Source: Sepiola atlantica
Taxonomy: Eukaryota > Mollusca > Cephalopoda > Sepiida > Sepiolidae
NCBI GenBank assembly: GCA_963556195.1
Contig: OY744532.1
Location: 100,509,706 to 100,573,705, forward strand
Direction of reading: 5' to 3'
DNA length: 64,000 nucleotides
The notes under the pieces are model-generated. The model made no database searches, was not told the DNA's origin, and saw nothing but the letters and a program-made list of their open reading frames with translations. A program made the position numbers and the translations under genes. Positions 22,231 to 33,149 of this stretch are shown here, in pieces. Each line of letters starts with the position of its first letter. Within the stretch, counting starts at the first letter, position 1.

Positions 22231-22573
22231 TAATACAACAAAAGATATAAGAGGCAACTAATATCTTTAATTAGTGAACATCCGGATAAAACTGAAGCTC
22301 AATATACTGGATAGAGCATTAATAGCATTATATAAAGTAAAATAATAAAATAAGGTGTGAATCAAATTTTATTACAATTCAAAGTTCAAGCAAAGTAATT
22401 GAAAGTCCTTAACTCATGGGTTTTCAAAGAAAATTCTTCTCGGTAATGATCCTTTGACGAGAAGAATTTTCTTTGAAAACCCATGGGTTAAGGACTTTCA
22501 ATTACTTTGTTTGAACTTTGAATTGTAATAAAATTTGATTCGCATCTTATTTTATTCTTTCTTTTTATCTAAT
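22225..22573 (+). mobile_element. Foldback element with one-sided extension, copy 1
   Basis: A left extension (GGTTAATACAACAAAAGATA to CTGGATAGAGCATTAATAGC) leads into a near-perfect palindrome of about 248 bases. The arms include TTATTACAATTCAAAGTTC, AAAGTCCTTAACTCATGGG and GAAGAATTTTCTTTG. The same extension plus palindrome is at 44911-45318, inverted. The window edges of both copies are (TA)n. Confidence 0.85.
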
Positions 22574-22581
22574 GCTATATC

Positions 22582-22607
<26 letters not shown>

Positions 22608-22612
<5 letters not shown>

Positions 22613-22790
22613 GGTAAGCTACACAGAAACATTTGTTTCATTCTCTTATTCTGAAAATGAATTTAGCCTGACAAATTTCTTTGGGAATGAACAACAAATG
22701 TTTCTGTATAGCTTACTTGCATAAGTATATTTTTATACTATATTCGTGTATTGAGCACTGTTGAAGTAAATACTGAAAAAATATATACAT
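22608..22790 (+). repeat. Dispersed repeat family D, palindromic copy
   Basis: TAAGCTACACAGAAACATTTG on the left pairs with CAAATGTTTCTGTATAGCTTA on the right. The downstream end, GCACTGTTGAAGTAAATACT, is the family D signature. It begins and ends beside TA-rich microsatellites. Confidence 0.75.
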
Positions 22791-23269
22791 AATATCTATG
22801 TATATCTCTCTCTATATATATATATATCTATATATACAGTAATATGTACTTGTGTGTGTGTATATTATGCGCGTGTATATTATGCGCGTGTATGTGTGTA
22901 CACTTAAGTATATAATAAACATTTTATGTGAATAGTAAGTGTTAATGACACTCTTTTGAATTAACAGTATTTATGCTAAAATGAGACAATAATTCTCAAT
23001 TTTTTAGATTGTTTCTAAATCAAAAAAAATGAGAATATAATGTAATATCTTTGGCAAATTTGACAGTTTCAATTACAGACACGAAATCTCCTTTATAATA
23101 CAATGTTTTTTTGTTTTTTTTTAGATTTTTAGACCATCAATATTATTACTGTTCCATTTTACTTCTTGCCCCAAAACATGCGGTGCAGTCACATGTCAAC
23201 GTTCCTCTGGCATACACATGTGACTCCAACAAACTGAGACTGCGAATATTCTCTCTCTATAAAAAAAGT

Positions 23270-23522
23270 AACGTGGTCGACCGTAGTCGAGGACGACCCA
23301 AAGACTCGCTCTTCATTAGCTACTACACCAGGGTGTAGGGGAAGGCGTCACTCCTTTCCAAGGATTACTCCACTTACCCTTGACCCTCACCTTATACTGA
23401 TGAGTGTTCGGCAAGGGGGCATCAAGTTTAATTTTTCAAGTCTTTGGTATGACTCGACCAAGGATTGAACCCTGGTCTTCTGGCCCATTAGTGAACACCC
23501 TTACTATTGTGAAAAATGGGTC
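23270..23522 (-). mobile_element. tRNA-type SINE
   Basis: On the minus strand the head has CACAATAGTAAGGGTG (A-box region) and CCAGGGTTCAATCCTTGG (B-box), then GTCGAGTCATACCAAAG. The body carries GGTGTAGTAGCTAATGAA and TTTGGGTCGTCC. The plus copy at 36187-36425 shares both head and body (GTCGAGTCATACCAAAG, TTTAGTAGCCAATGAA, TTTGGGTCACCCTCG). Confidence 0.8.
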
Positions 23523-24199
23523 AATTTCCGAAGTGCATACAAATGTAGGCATGTCGGCAGCCGTGGAAAGAGGATGTGGGATTTATGTAATTATTATTTT
23601 TAATACCGCCAGCATTATTAATATTCTTTTAATATCTCTGCGATGATACCATGCCGACCAGTCTCTGTTGTTTCTCCTCCTTTCTGCTCTCCTTCTTGCA
23701 GCCTCCTCAACAACCGCGTGCGCGATCTATAATATCAAATATGAATACGTAGACACTTAAAACAAACACACACACACTCACATTTAGTCTGAGTCATATT
23801 TTCTAACTGAGTAAGCACTTGAGAAAAAATCTACTAAAATGTTGAAACTCAGAGAATGTGGGGCATGGGGGCGATTTTAAACCGCCAAGGAACTGGGCAG
23901 GAAGAGGATGAGTGGGCAGGCTGTGGTAGGAAACCTTTGTAAATTCTTAAAATTTAAAACTTTATTTTCTTCAATTTTTCTCCCACATGGATTTTTTTTT
24001 GAGCAATTTACCTCTTGACCCTAAAACAGATCACCCTCCTACAGATTATTAAAAAAAAAATTTTTTTTTGTTAAAACATTCCTTTTTGCGTGTTTTTTTT
24101 TTTTTTGTTACTTTTAGTCATTTTTTAGTTAAAAATTTGATCTCATTTTTCCTAAAATGTAACATCTAATTCCTCAGTGAACAGTTTACTTAGATGTGG

Positions 24200-24200
<1 letters not shown>
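23523..24200. other. No supported gene
   Basis: Mixed sequence with T runs. A GC-richer patch at 23640-23730 gave no recognisable frame. Confidence 0.4.

Positions 24201-24206
<6 letters not shown>

Positions 24207-24236
<30 letters not shown>
24207..24236. repeat. (TA)n microsatellite
   Basis: Uninterrupted TA run following GTGTGTATA. Confidence 0.95.
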
Positions 24237-24238
<2 letters not shown>

Positions 24239-24734
24239 TGATAATTACTGTAAGTCAAAGGATTCAAACCCAGTTGCGATTACTGAATATTGCGTAAGAA
24301 TAAAACACACACACACATCTATATATATGTGATCAACTCTGTTGGGAAGCCATGTTTTCTTTTTAAATTCCCGAAACAGTTTTTCATGGTAAACAACTGA
24401 TGATCCCTTAAATAATGTTAAGACTAGCATAAATTCTTGGAAGCAAACTAATATAGTGACTGTAAAAAGTAAATTGACTTACAAGCAAAGTAATTTTCCA
24501 TCGAAGGAACTAAAAGTGTTATTTTTTTTGTTTGAGGGGTGGCGGTTCATATAGTTTAAATGGTTAAAAAAAGTTCCAAGACTCATATATATTAATGTTT
24601 ACATACATAAAAACAATCCAATTGATTAAATTAATTAATAAATATATATATAAATGGCACATCCTATTAAGGGCGACTTAATGCAATATTCTGCATACTT
24701 TTTACCACTTAAGAAGTGGAGAGAAAAAAAAGAA

Positions 24735-24769
<35 letters not shown>

Positions 24770-25242
24770 TTCATTTGATAGAAAGAAATACAACAAAATG
24801 CTTGATTATTTTATAAAAAAAGCGTAATATTTATAATATTACAGAAGTTCAGATCAACATGGGACCTTAGCTGATAGAGCGGATCCAGGCGAAAAAATAC
24901 TGGGTTTTCTTGAGTTTTAATTGTAAACCGCTCACTGGCTTTCGTCAGTCATATCTTATAAATATGTTCCAATGTGATAAAGCTATAAGCTACTTATTTA
25001 TCAAGAACATTCTAGATTTTGAGAATTGCTTTTTTTTCTCTCTATTAGACTTTTCTTCTTCCTCTTCTTTTTTATAAGGTCAGACTCACTTCATAGCATC
25101 CCCCCCTCCTATGTTTAATATTGTTTCTCTTTCAAATTTAGGTTACATTTAAAATGATCAATGTTTTTTATTGATCATCTTTGCACCTCTTTGATGATAC
25201 TCTCAACTCGAATATATATATATATATTTATTTATTTTTTTG

Positions 25243-25690
25243 GTACAGAAAAATTAGTACAACATTCGTACCATCGCTTTCAAGACCAGAAGGACTTAGC
25301 CATCCGTCTCTCTTAAGCTTCTGTTGTCATCTGTTTCGGAAATGTGAAGTCACGTGTCACTCTCGTTTGGACGCGTTATTTGCTTAGAGTGTTATGTATT
25401 TTTGTTTGAATTTAGTGTAAAGAAGGTTTAATAAGAAAAAAAAAAGGGGGGGGAGGATGAAAAGTAACAGTTGAGATTTAAACCGGAGAAGATTTAAAGA
25501 GATATAAAAAATAAAAAAATATTTCTATATAAATCCCGTGAGTCAATGATGCGTCCAAACGAGAGTGACACGTGACTTCACATTTCCGAAACAGATGACA
25601 ACAGAAGCTGAAGAGAGCCGGATGGCTAAGTCCTTCCGTGCTTGAAACCGACGGTACGAATGTTGTACTAATTTTTCTGTACTAAAATAA
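25243..25690. mobile_element. Foldback element
   Basis: The left arm reads CAGAAAAATTAGTACAACAT, then CGTACCATCG, TCTGTTGTCATCTGTTTCGG and GTGACTCTCGTTTGGACGC-like sequence. The right arm is its complement and ends TACTAATTTTTCTGTACT. Arms are about 125 bases around a 170-base centre. One arm recurs alone at 54548-54655. No coding frame. Confidence 0.85.
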
Positions 25691-25982
25691 ATAAATATTA
25701 CGTTTTTAAGTTTTAACTTTAATTCTCAATTAATCGAGCGCTCTGCTGGGATTTTTCCTGCTATATTACAAAGAAGTTATGTTACTTCTCTGTCGCTTCC
25801 TTTTGAAAAGCATCAATGTTGTATCATTTGAATTATTCGGGTTACTATTCTCATTTTGGATTTCTGCGTCCGACAAGACGCACCTGAAGAAGTCTGAGAT
25901 TACATCAGCCAGAGCATGAGAATAACATCCAAGATGAGAATAGTAGTCCAAAAATAATAAAACTCATCGAATTGTACATGAA

Positions 25983-26346
25983 ATTGCTTTGGCTTTGGCC
26001 TTTTGGCTAAGATCAAAGTGTAGTATCTGTTCCGATGGATACTGCACCCCATAGACTGGTATTGTCTTGGCCTTCGGGGCTTGATTTACGCCGGTGTATG
26101 GGTCTGTCCTGTGCAGTTCTAGGTCTACCCTCCCAGGCTTTGCTTCCCCTCTTTAGGGAGGAGTAAGTTTATTGCTTACTGCCTGAGGTGCCCCTACCGG
26201 TGAATGCCGATGGGGCTGCTCAGGCAATTTTTAATGGCCAGAGTGCTCACTTTCTCTGGCGCTGGCTTTTCAAACCCCACATCTTACTTGTGGGAGTAAG
26301 ATAAAACTGGCCTTGTGCCTAACCTCCTGGAGAGGAATAAATAAAT
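25983..26346 (+). mobile_element. U2-headed SINE, type 1, best copy
   Basis: It opens ATTGCTTTGGC and TTTGGCCTTTTGGCTAAG, then ATCAAAGTGTAGTATCTGTT. This follows U2 snRNA from its 5' end through the branch-site recognition region. After TTCCGATGGATACTGCACCC the sequence leaves U2 and enters the type-1 body (TCTTGGCCTTCGGGGC, CTGTCCTGTGCAGTT, GCCCCTACCGG-like line, GGCTTTTCAAACCCC). The tail is CTTGTGCCTAAC, CTCCTGGAGAGG and AATAAATAAAT. The copies at 13685-14066 and 39543-39881 align along their full length. It lacks the Sm site and the 3' stem-loops of U2. Confidence 0.88.
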
Positions 26347-26349
26347 ACT

Positions 26350-27040
26350 CTCAGCTTTACTTCTTCACTGATATGGCGACTGTTAAAGATGGACTCGTAT
26401 GTCCGGTATGCCTCCTTCCTCTGTGTCTAAAGGTCTTTATATTTTTTCCCAAGCATCATCTCCACCTTTTTGTCTTGTTTATCAATAAACCTAAGAACTA
26501 TAACGCTTTCTGAAAGAATAAAAGTTATTCCCCTACCTGATTTTTCTTTTATGGTTACTAAGAATTTCTACATGTTAGGAAACTGCCGGGTCGGATTTTA
26601 GTATTTTAAAAATAAATTATAGTGAAGTACATTAATCTATTGCAAATAGCATGGTACAGCAATAAGAAATGAAATTGGCTAGTCAAAATCAAAGTTTGAT
26701 TTGTCAGCTTAAATGCTAGTTAGGTCTAACTCTTCAAATCCGGCCAACAATTTTTATATATTATAAGAATGAAAGAAATAAGATAGTGGATTAGATGCTT
26801 GTCATGGTAAAATGAATGTTTTTTTTGTTCTCCATCATTAAGGTTAAAGAGCTTGAACAAGGGAGATAATCAACACTAACATCATGGACTTGTAACAGTT
26901 AACTTGAGTAAATAAAGAAAATTGTTGAACTTTGACCCTTTTTAAAGGTTTTCATTTGACCTTATTTATTATTTATTTTTCCTCCTCCTCTTTTGTGTGC
27001 TTATTAGTGTTATTGTCAGATGAACTTTTCTCTTCCCCTT
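26350..27040. other. No supported gene
   Basis: A GGGAGATAAT-type motif is at 26860. No other structure or coding domain was seen. Confidence 0.4.
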
Positions 27041-28045
27041 GGGGAGTTTCTGATCAAATACAGAGGTTATCTGTACCAAGTCACATGTGGGCTATAAATC
27101 AAATTACTCAAACAAACCGCATCATTTTGTTTCTGTATTCAGAAGTGCATATCATGATTTATTAGATGGATATTTTTTTTATGTCATGAGGCTATGATCC
27201 TTCCCCCATTCCTGACAATTTATTTTTTCAATTTTCTGATGCATTCATGCAACATTTTATTAAAGAATATTGAAGATTTTTTAATAATTTTTGAACTAAC
27301 ATGCTCTCTGTCATAGCATTGATCGGTTTTCAATCTAAACACCGGACACTGATTTTAGGACCAATCGAGTGTAAGGGAGATAATTCTTTTAAACTATAAA
27401 TACAATATCACATGTCGACTATAAGTCGAATTACTAAAACAAACCACATAAAATTGCTATTGTTTTCAAAGGTGCGTATCATTATTTATCAGATGGATAT
27501 TATTTTATATTATGGGGTTAGGGTCCCCCCAACATTTTTCAGTTTCCTGAAGCATCCATAGATGTTGTTCCTACCAGTGAAGGATAGGTCCCCGACAATC
27601 AGTCTGACAGTGGCTTTGTTGTTGTTGTCAGACTGAGGTATGGTTCTGTTCAGTCCTTGGAAGTCCACCCTTCTCCCTGGGAATGGGTTAGTTTATTGCT
27701 AATCGCCTGAGGCAACACTACCGGAGAATGCTGACGGGGCTGCTCCGACATTTTTGTAGGACAGCGCACTTCACCTCGTGTGCTGGCTTTTCAAAACCTG
27801 CGCAGGAGGTAAATAAACACGCAGCATTTTATTAAATAAAACTGAAGATTTTTGTTTTTTTAACAATTTTTCGACTAACATGCTCCTTATCGTGGCATTG
27901 ATCGGTTTTCAAGCGAAACACTGTAAACTGGTTTTAGGGAGATAATTCTCTTTTAAACTATGAATACAATATCACAAGTCGAATTACTAAAGCCAACTAC
28001 ATCGGTGTGCGAATGTTTTCAGAACTGCATACCATCATTTGTCAG
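27040..28045. repeat. Three-unit diverged tandem repeat, interrupted by a SINE
   Basis: Three units, marked by TCACATGTGGGCTATAAATC (27082), TCACATGTCGACTATAAGTC (27409) and TCACAAGTCGAATTACTAAA (27972), also share GCAACATTTTATTAAA and ATTGATCGGTTTTCAA. The first two are ~325 bases apart. The third is displaced by the insertion at 27585-27826. Confidence 0.8.
27585..27826 (+). mobile_element. U2-SINE type-1 body, head degraded
   Basis: GTTTATTGCTAATCGCCTGA, GGAGAATGCTGACGGGGC and GCTGGCTTTTCAAAACC match the type-1 body; the tail is GGAGGTAAATAAACAC. The U2 head is not recognisable. It splits the GCATCCAT / GCAGCATTTTATT junction of the tandem repeat, which marks its insertion site. Confidence 0.7.
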
Positions 28046-28077
28046 ATGTTTTAACAACTTTTTGAAGTAAAAGCAGA

Positions 28078-28083
<6 letters not shown>

Positions 28084-28110
<27 letters not shown>
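28084..28110. repeat. (TA)n microsatellite
   Basis: TA run between the third tandem unit and the next stretch. Confidence 0.95.
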
Positions 28111-28114
<4 letters not shown>

Positions 28115-28139
28115 ATGTATATTTCGGCAGCAAGTCATT

Positions 28140-28330
28140 TCTTATACACGCGTCGTTAAAGACCACAGAGTTTTCTCTCTTTGCTATCTGTCGTGTTAAT
28201 TTCTCGACTCGGCGAGTGATTCGTCGGTTTTCTGGTGTTAATTGGTGGAGTATGGCACCTAACGTTGTATCGTGGGCCATTCCTCTAGCGCTTTCGGTCT
28301 CTCGACCATCTTCAGGAGGCTGTGTTTTAT
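28140..28330. repeat. Possible hairpin repeat, CCTGAAGATGG type
   Basis: On the minus strand CCTGAAGATGGTCGAGAGAC is followed by CGAAAGCGCTAGAGG. This resembles the CCTGAAGAAG repeats at 17285 and 41293 in layout only. An open frame runs through it but shows no domain. Confidence 0.35.
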
Positions 28331-28387
28331 TGTTACTAAGAGCCGTATTTATAGTTTTATTATTAGTTATATATCTATTAATTTACA

Positions 28388-28444
<57 letters not shown>

Positions 28445-28532
28445 TCATTCGTTTATTTATTTATTTATATTATTTTTTTAAATTAAAAAATTTTTTTTTT
28501 AATTTTTACTTTTTATATATTTTTTTAATTGC

Positions 28533-28536
<4 letters not shown>

Positions 28537-28578
<42 letters not shown>
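28537..28578. repeat. (TTA)n microsatellite
   Basis: About fourteen TTA units, directly upstream of a LINE fragment. Confidence 0.95.
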
Positions 28579-28589
28579 GTGTAATCGAC

Positions 28590-28890
28590 AATCAACTAAA
28601 TCTCATTCATTCACTGTGGAGGTCCCCAGATGCCGGAGAGCTTTCTACTCCAATATCTTCTTTCCTCGTGTTGCTGGCCTCTGGAACTCCCTACCTGCCC
28701 CCTGTTTCCCCGACAGTACTGACATGCAGAAATTTAAAACTAATGTAAACATACATCTCGCTGCGCAGATCCCAAGTTAGACTGACTCCCCCTCCCCCCC
28801 ATCCTTCTCCCCTTTTCTTTTTCCTCAGTAGCCCCTTACGTCTACAGTGGCGGCCTGCCTTGTTTGGGGTGAACCATGTTGAAAAAAACA
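28590..28890 (+). pseudogene. LINE family 2, 3' end
   Basis: Encodes SFTVEVPRCRRAFYSNIFFP then RVAGLWNSLPAPCFPDST and MQKFKTNVNIHLAAQIPS, stop. The pattern FFxRVxxLWNSLP is the conserved C-terminal end of many LINE reverse transcriptases. The 3' UTR ends AGTAGCCCCTTACGTCTACA and GGCCTGCCTTGTTTGGGGTG, shared with 45745-46365. Only the last ~75 codons remain. Confidence 0.85.
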
Positions 28891-29169
28891 AAAACAAAAA
28901 AATAACATATATCTATATATGTATATACATATATATATATATAGATATATCTATATATATATATGTTTGCAAAGTTTAGTTATTCAAAGCTCTCACTAGA
29001 TTGAGCAGTTTAAGTAAGTTAACAACAAGCCGTCATTTATAGCGTAATGCAATTTCTAGGCCCCACCTATTGAGTTCTCTTGACGATCTGCTGATATGGC
29101 CACTGAATTTGCCATTTAGACGTTAAGTTACTCTCCCATTTCTACGGCAATGTGTAATGAACATATCAG

Positions 29170-29270
29170 CATGCGCTCCGACTACTGAGTCAAATATGAC
29201 TTTCGTATTGAGGGTTCGAACCGTGTGACCAGCAGGGATTGTTTCCTCTCATACTGATGATTGCAGGTTT
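29170..29270 (+). mobile_element. Possible tRNA-like SINE fragment
   Basis: A B-box-like GGGTTCGAACC lies at about 29212-29222, preceded by CTACTGAGTCAAATATGAC. There is no clear A-box and no second copy. Confidence 0.3.
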
Positions 29271-29399
29271 GGCATAAAGCATGTGTATATGGGTTGATTT
29301 GAAAACATTTTTATAAATAATTATATACATATATATATATATATATGTATATGTCGGTCAGTTTTCCCTTCCTCGCTTCTTTCTGGCAAGCGATGTTAG

Positions 29400-29680
29400 C
29401 TTTATTTAAGAAAGATTTTTAGTAATTTATCTCCTTTTATTAAATCACTTTAATTACTGTTGATATTAAACTATTGCATATATAAAACAAATAGGACAAT
29501 AAATTACAAATGAATAGCACCAATTATTTATTATGAATTGTTAAACAAATAGTTCTGTAAATTAGGCATTCAAATAGCTGTCTTTTGATCTCTTGTATGT
29601 AGAGTATTTCAAAATATTATGTATTATTGATTTAAATAACAGTAACCTGTTTTGATGGTAATATCGGATTGAGAAAACAA
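29400..29680 (+). repeat. Dispersed repeat, paired with 62560-62830
   Basis: Blocks TTACAAATGAATA, AAATAGTT, GCATxCAAATAGCTG and CAGTATTTCAAAA-type sequence occur in the same order in both copies. Identity is moderate. Confidence 0.6.
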
Positions 29681-30487
29681 AACCTTATGCATTTAGATGA
29701 GAGAGAGGGGGAGGGAAGTTTGACTACTTGTCTCCTCCGAGATAAAAATTTTAGCATAATTAAACACAATTGCCTCAACGGAAAAAGCAAATTAAATTAA
29801 AAAAAACAAAAAAAAAACAGTAAGAGGGTTGGGTTTCATTACTGAATAATTTCTTATAATTGTAATAAAAGTCAGTAGCATGATTTTTGGTGGAGTCAAT
29901 TATAAACAATTTTTAATAATTATTTGGTAATTTTAAAAATTTATTTATTCCAATTTAAAAAAAGAAATTTTTATTTTTATTTTTTTAAAAATTTATTTTT
30001 AAAATTTTATTTTTAATTTTTTAATTTTAATTTTTGTTCATTTTTTAATTTATTTTTTATTCAAAATTAAAAAAAATTTTTTAAAATTTTATTTTTAATT
30101 TTATTTGAAAAAATTTAATTAATTTTTAAAATTTTTAATTTTTACTATTCTCTAGACTCACTGATTAACGAACCAAGCAAAGTTGTATTGTCTACAACAT
30201 AGACAAACACTAAGCCATGATTTAGACCGAACAAATTTTCATCAATTAAGAAACATTTTATTTCATTATTCAAGTATCTGTTATAAATATAGTTTTTTTT
30301 ATCCAGCTAAGCATAGCGGCAGACACAGGTAATACCTCTACCGAGATAAACATCAAATTAGTTAGATATACATATATGGAAATTGCTAACAGACGTTGGT
30401 TAAAACATAACCTACACAGTGTAGGTAAACGAGTCGTCTTATTGGTGCAGTGGATGGCTAGCCAATTTAACAGACCATTACAACTAT
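29681..30487. other. AT-rich filler; 29930-30150 is nearly pure A/T
   Basis: Short AATTTTTAAAATTTT words alternate on both strands through 29930-30150. I see no gene. Confidence 0.5.
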
Positions 30488-30685
30488 CTGGCCTTTAGAA
30501 TCAGAGCATAGTATCTGTTTTGTCCTCGAACAAATGAGGAAGAAATCGTTCTAGACTGAGACAATTTTTACTTTGGTCCCAATCCAGAGTGCCCCTATTT
30601 TGGGGGAAATTATATTTTTCTCACATTAAAAACTGACCTTGTGTTTAACTTTTCACTCATGGGGAAACAAATAAATAGGGCCCAT
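30488..30685 (+). mobile_element. U2-headed SINE, type 2
   Basis: Head: TCTGGCCTTTAGAATCAGAG, CATAGTATCTGTTTTGTCC, a diverged U2 5' end. Body: GACTGAGACAATTTTTACTT, CCCAATCCAGAGTGCCCC. Tail: ACCTTGTGTTTAACTTTTC and GGAAACAAATAAATA. Head and tail match the family; the middle is the short type-2 body shared with 48236-48427 and 48440-48612. Confidence 0.7.
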
Positions 30686-30849
30686 CACAAATGGTCCAAG
30701 TTCTCTGTGTTCGTGACCTTGTCTAAAAATGGAGAATCGACCCAACCCATCCCAAACTGATGCGGATTCTTACTCTTTATCTCGGAGGTAGGGAATCAGT
30801 TGAAAAAAAATCTTATATCTCACTGACTCGTGGAAAATTTGAGTAGGGG

Positions 30850-31262
30850 GAAGTTGAGCAGCAAGGTGTTTGTTCACATTACATTTAAATTTCTGTATGT
30901 TGGTACGGTCAAGGAATCAGGGAGGAAATTCGAAACGCAAGCGGTCCGAGGAAAGAAGCTCTCAGAGTAAGAAATCTCCCGGCATCTAGGGACCTCTACA
31001 GTGAAGGGGTGGGATTTTGGTGCTCGTCAAATAGGTAGGGGGTATTTAAGTTTAGGGGGTACAAGTGTAGTAAGTTCATCAGAGCATATTCTATGGAAGT
31101 ACTTGTAAAAACACTGCGGCGATGTGACAGTGGCTGGAGCTTGGCAGACAGTGCGATACCTATTAGGTTAGAAATTCTTTTTTCGCACCCTGTCCAAGAG
31201 GGAGAGGCTGGTGGTTGGTGCACCAGCCTAATTGTGGCAATAATATACTCCATGCACAACTT
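30850..31262 (-). pseudogene. LINE family 2 fragment
   Basis: The minus strand encodes CEKRISNLIGIALSAKLQPL and SHRRSVFTST, then NLLHLYPLNLNTPYLFDEH. This is colinear with VPKRVANLIGPSLSTKLQPL in the copy at 45745-46365. The downstream end (LDAGRF-, FFP-, NLNVM-like) is broken by frameshifts. It is a dead, 5'-truncated copy. Confidence 0.8.
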
Positions 31263-31827
31263 CAGCTATAACTTTGTAATACATTTTTTGCCTGTCTTTG
31301 ATGTCGAACGTCCAACTGACCATTCCTTATACACCTATCATTCTATCATTTTTCAGATATGACCTTTTATTTTTTAGAATAGCTATCTTATTACGTTTGA
31401 ATCCTTATGATTTTTTAAAGATTTTTTAATCGCTTTCATTACCCACACATCCGACCCAAACCCTCTCCTCTCTGTTACTCAAAAAAGAAAATTATTTTCA
31501 GCAAGAAATATAAAAATTAACTTGATCTTTTCTATATTTATTTCTTGGGATTAGGTGTTGTATGGAAGGAAAAAAACCAAAAACGGCAAAATCTCTTCAT
31601 CAACTGAAAAGATGGCTACAAAAAGCCACATTTCGTAATATCTTAAAATAGCATTCTTTGTTGCTGTAATTTTTTTTTTTCGGTTTATGAGCAGAAATGT
31701 CAAGTTGAGATTATACATATGCCACACCCAAGTACTCTACAAAGGGAATGGGGTAGACAACCAACCCTAATAATTGACCAGGATTGCACAAGTCGGATCA
31801 TTTGTCAATGCTATTTAAAAAAAAAAA

Positions 31828-31895
31828 AAAATTTATGGAAATCGCTCCAGACAAGTAAATGAAGCCTCTTGATGTAAGGAACTAAAAAGAAATTA
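31828..31895 (-). mobile_element. LINE family 1, 3' UTR remnant
   Basis: TTTATGGAAATCGCTCCAGA and CTTGATGTAAGGAACTAAAA match the 3' end of the copies at 3570 and 35792 in reverse, next to an A run. Only the UTR is left. Confidence 0.75.
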
Positions 31896-32199
31896 CCACT
31901 TCAAGGTCAAAAACTAGCCAACGATAAGTGTTAGATGGATAGATTCCGACCCAGAAAACAACAATTCTTTTCCCTTTTATGAGAAACATCTCTCACGAAA
32001 TGTGAGGACTAAAGGACAAAATAAAAGAAGTGAGAGTTACGAGGCTGCCGAAAATAAATCAGAAATAATTGGTGATTGTGAGGCCGCATCATATGACCAT
32101 CATATATGACCATCATAGCAAATCTGTAAAGTCGCAAATATTCTTGTAATAGTTAAGAAAATCAGTATTGCATTCAAACAATTTTTCATCAGTTATCAC

Positions 32200-32332
32200 C
32201 AGGGCTGCAGAGTCAGAAGGTATATTTTAAAGTCTTCCAATATTCAAACTGTTGATTCTTTGGAGATTAAAAAAAATCTGACTCTGACTCCTAGCAATCG
32301 TGTGAGTCCGATTCCGTTATTCTGGTTATCAC
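32200..32332. repeat. Short AGGGCTGCAGAGTC / GACTCTGACTCC inverted repeat
   Basis: CCAGGGCTGCAGAGTCAGAAG on the left and CTGACTCTGACTCCTAGC on the right form weak inverted ends of a small element. It is of unknown family. Confidence 0.45.
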
Positions 32333-32373
32333 ATATGTTTCTTAATTCTTCAGATGAATTTTCGAATCTCTAT

Positions 32374-33147
32374 GCTCTGTCATGCTTAAGTCTGAAATAG
32401 CATTTTCGGCGCTCTGTCATGCTTATGTCTGAAATAGAATTTTCGGCGCTCTGTCATGCTTAAGTCTGAAATAGCATTTTCGGCGCTCTGTCATGCTTAT
32501 GTCTGAAATAGAATTTTCGGCGCTCTGTCATGCTGAAGTCTGAAATAGCATTTTCGGCGCTCTGTCATGCTTAAGTCTGAAATAGCATTTTCGGCGCTCT
32601 GTCATGCTTATGTCTGAAATAGAATTTTCGGCGCTCTGTCATGCTGAAGTCTGAAATAGCATTTTCGGCGCTCTGTCATGCTTAAGTCTGAAATAGCATT
32701 TTCGGCGCTCTGTCATGCTGAAGTCTGAAATAGCATTTTCGGGGCTCTGTCATGCTTAAGTCTGAAATAGCATTTTCAGCGCTCAGTCATGCTTAAGTCT
32801 GAAATAGCATTTTCAGCGCTCAGTCATGCTTAAGTCTGAAATAGCATTTTCGGCGCTCTGTCATGCTGAAGTCTGAAATAGCATTTTCGGCGCTCTGTCA
32901 TGCTGAAGTCTGAAATAGCATTTTCAGCGCTCTGTCATGCTTAAGTCTGAAATAGCATTTTCAGCGCTCTGTCATGCTTAAGTCTGAAATAGCATTTTCA
33001 GCGCTCTGTCATGCTTAAGTCTGAAATAGCATTTTCAGCGCTCTGTCATGCTTAAGTCTGAAATAGCATTTTCGGCGCTCTGTCATGCTTAAGTCTGAAA
33101 TAGCATTTTCGGCGCTCTGTCATGCTGAAGTCTGAAATAGCATTTTT
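32374..33147. repeat. 37-bp minisatellite, about 21 copies
   Basis: The unit is GCTCTGTCATGCTTAAGTCT followed by GAAATAGCATTTTCGGC. Variant sites (CTTAAG/CTTATG/CTGAAG; GCATT/GAATT; CGGC/CAGC) are linked: CTTATG always goes with GAATT, in units 2, 4 and 7. The block of units 4-6 equals units 7-9, so the array grew by block duplication. There are no spacers, so it is not a CRISPR array. Confidence 0.95.
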
Positions 33148-33149
33148 GC

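Noticed and set aside
25983..26346. Functional U2 snRNA gene
   Set aside because: Only the first ~45 nt resemble U2. The Sm site and the downstream stem-loops are absent, and the same non-U2 body follows in several copies.
28216..28584. 122-codon frame before a TTA run
   Set aside because: Its second half is a translation of TA and TTA repeats and its first half has no domain.
32374..33147. CRISPR array or coding repeat
   Set aside because: Units are 37 bp without spacers and no frame remains open across it.
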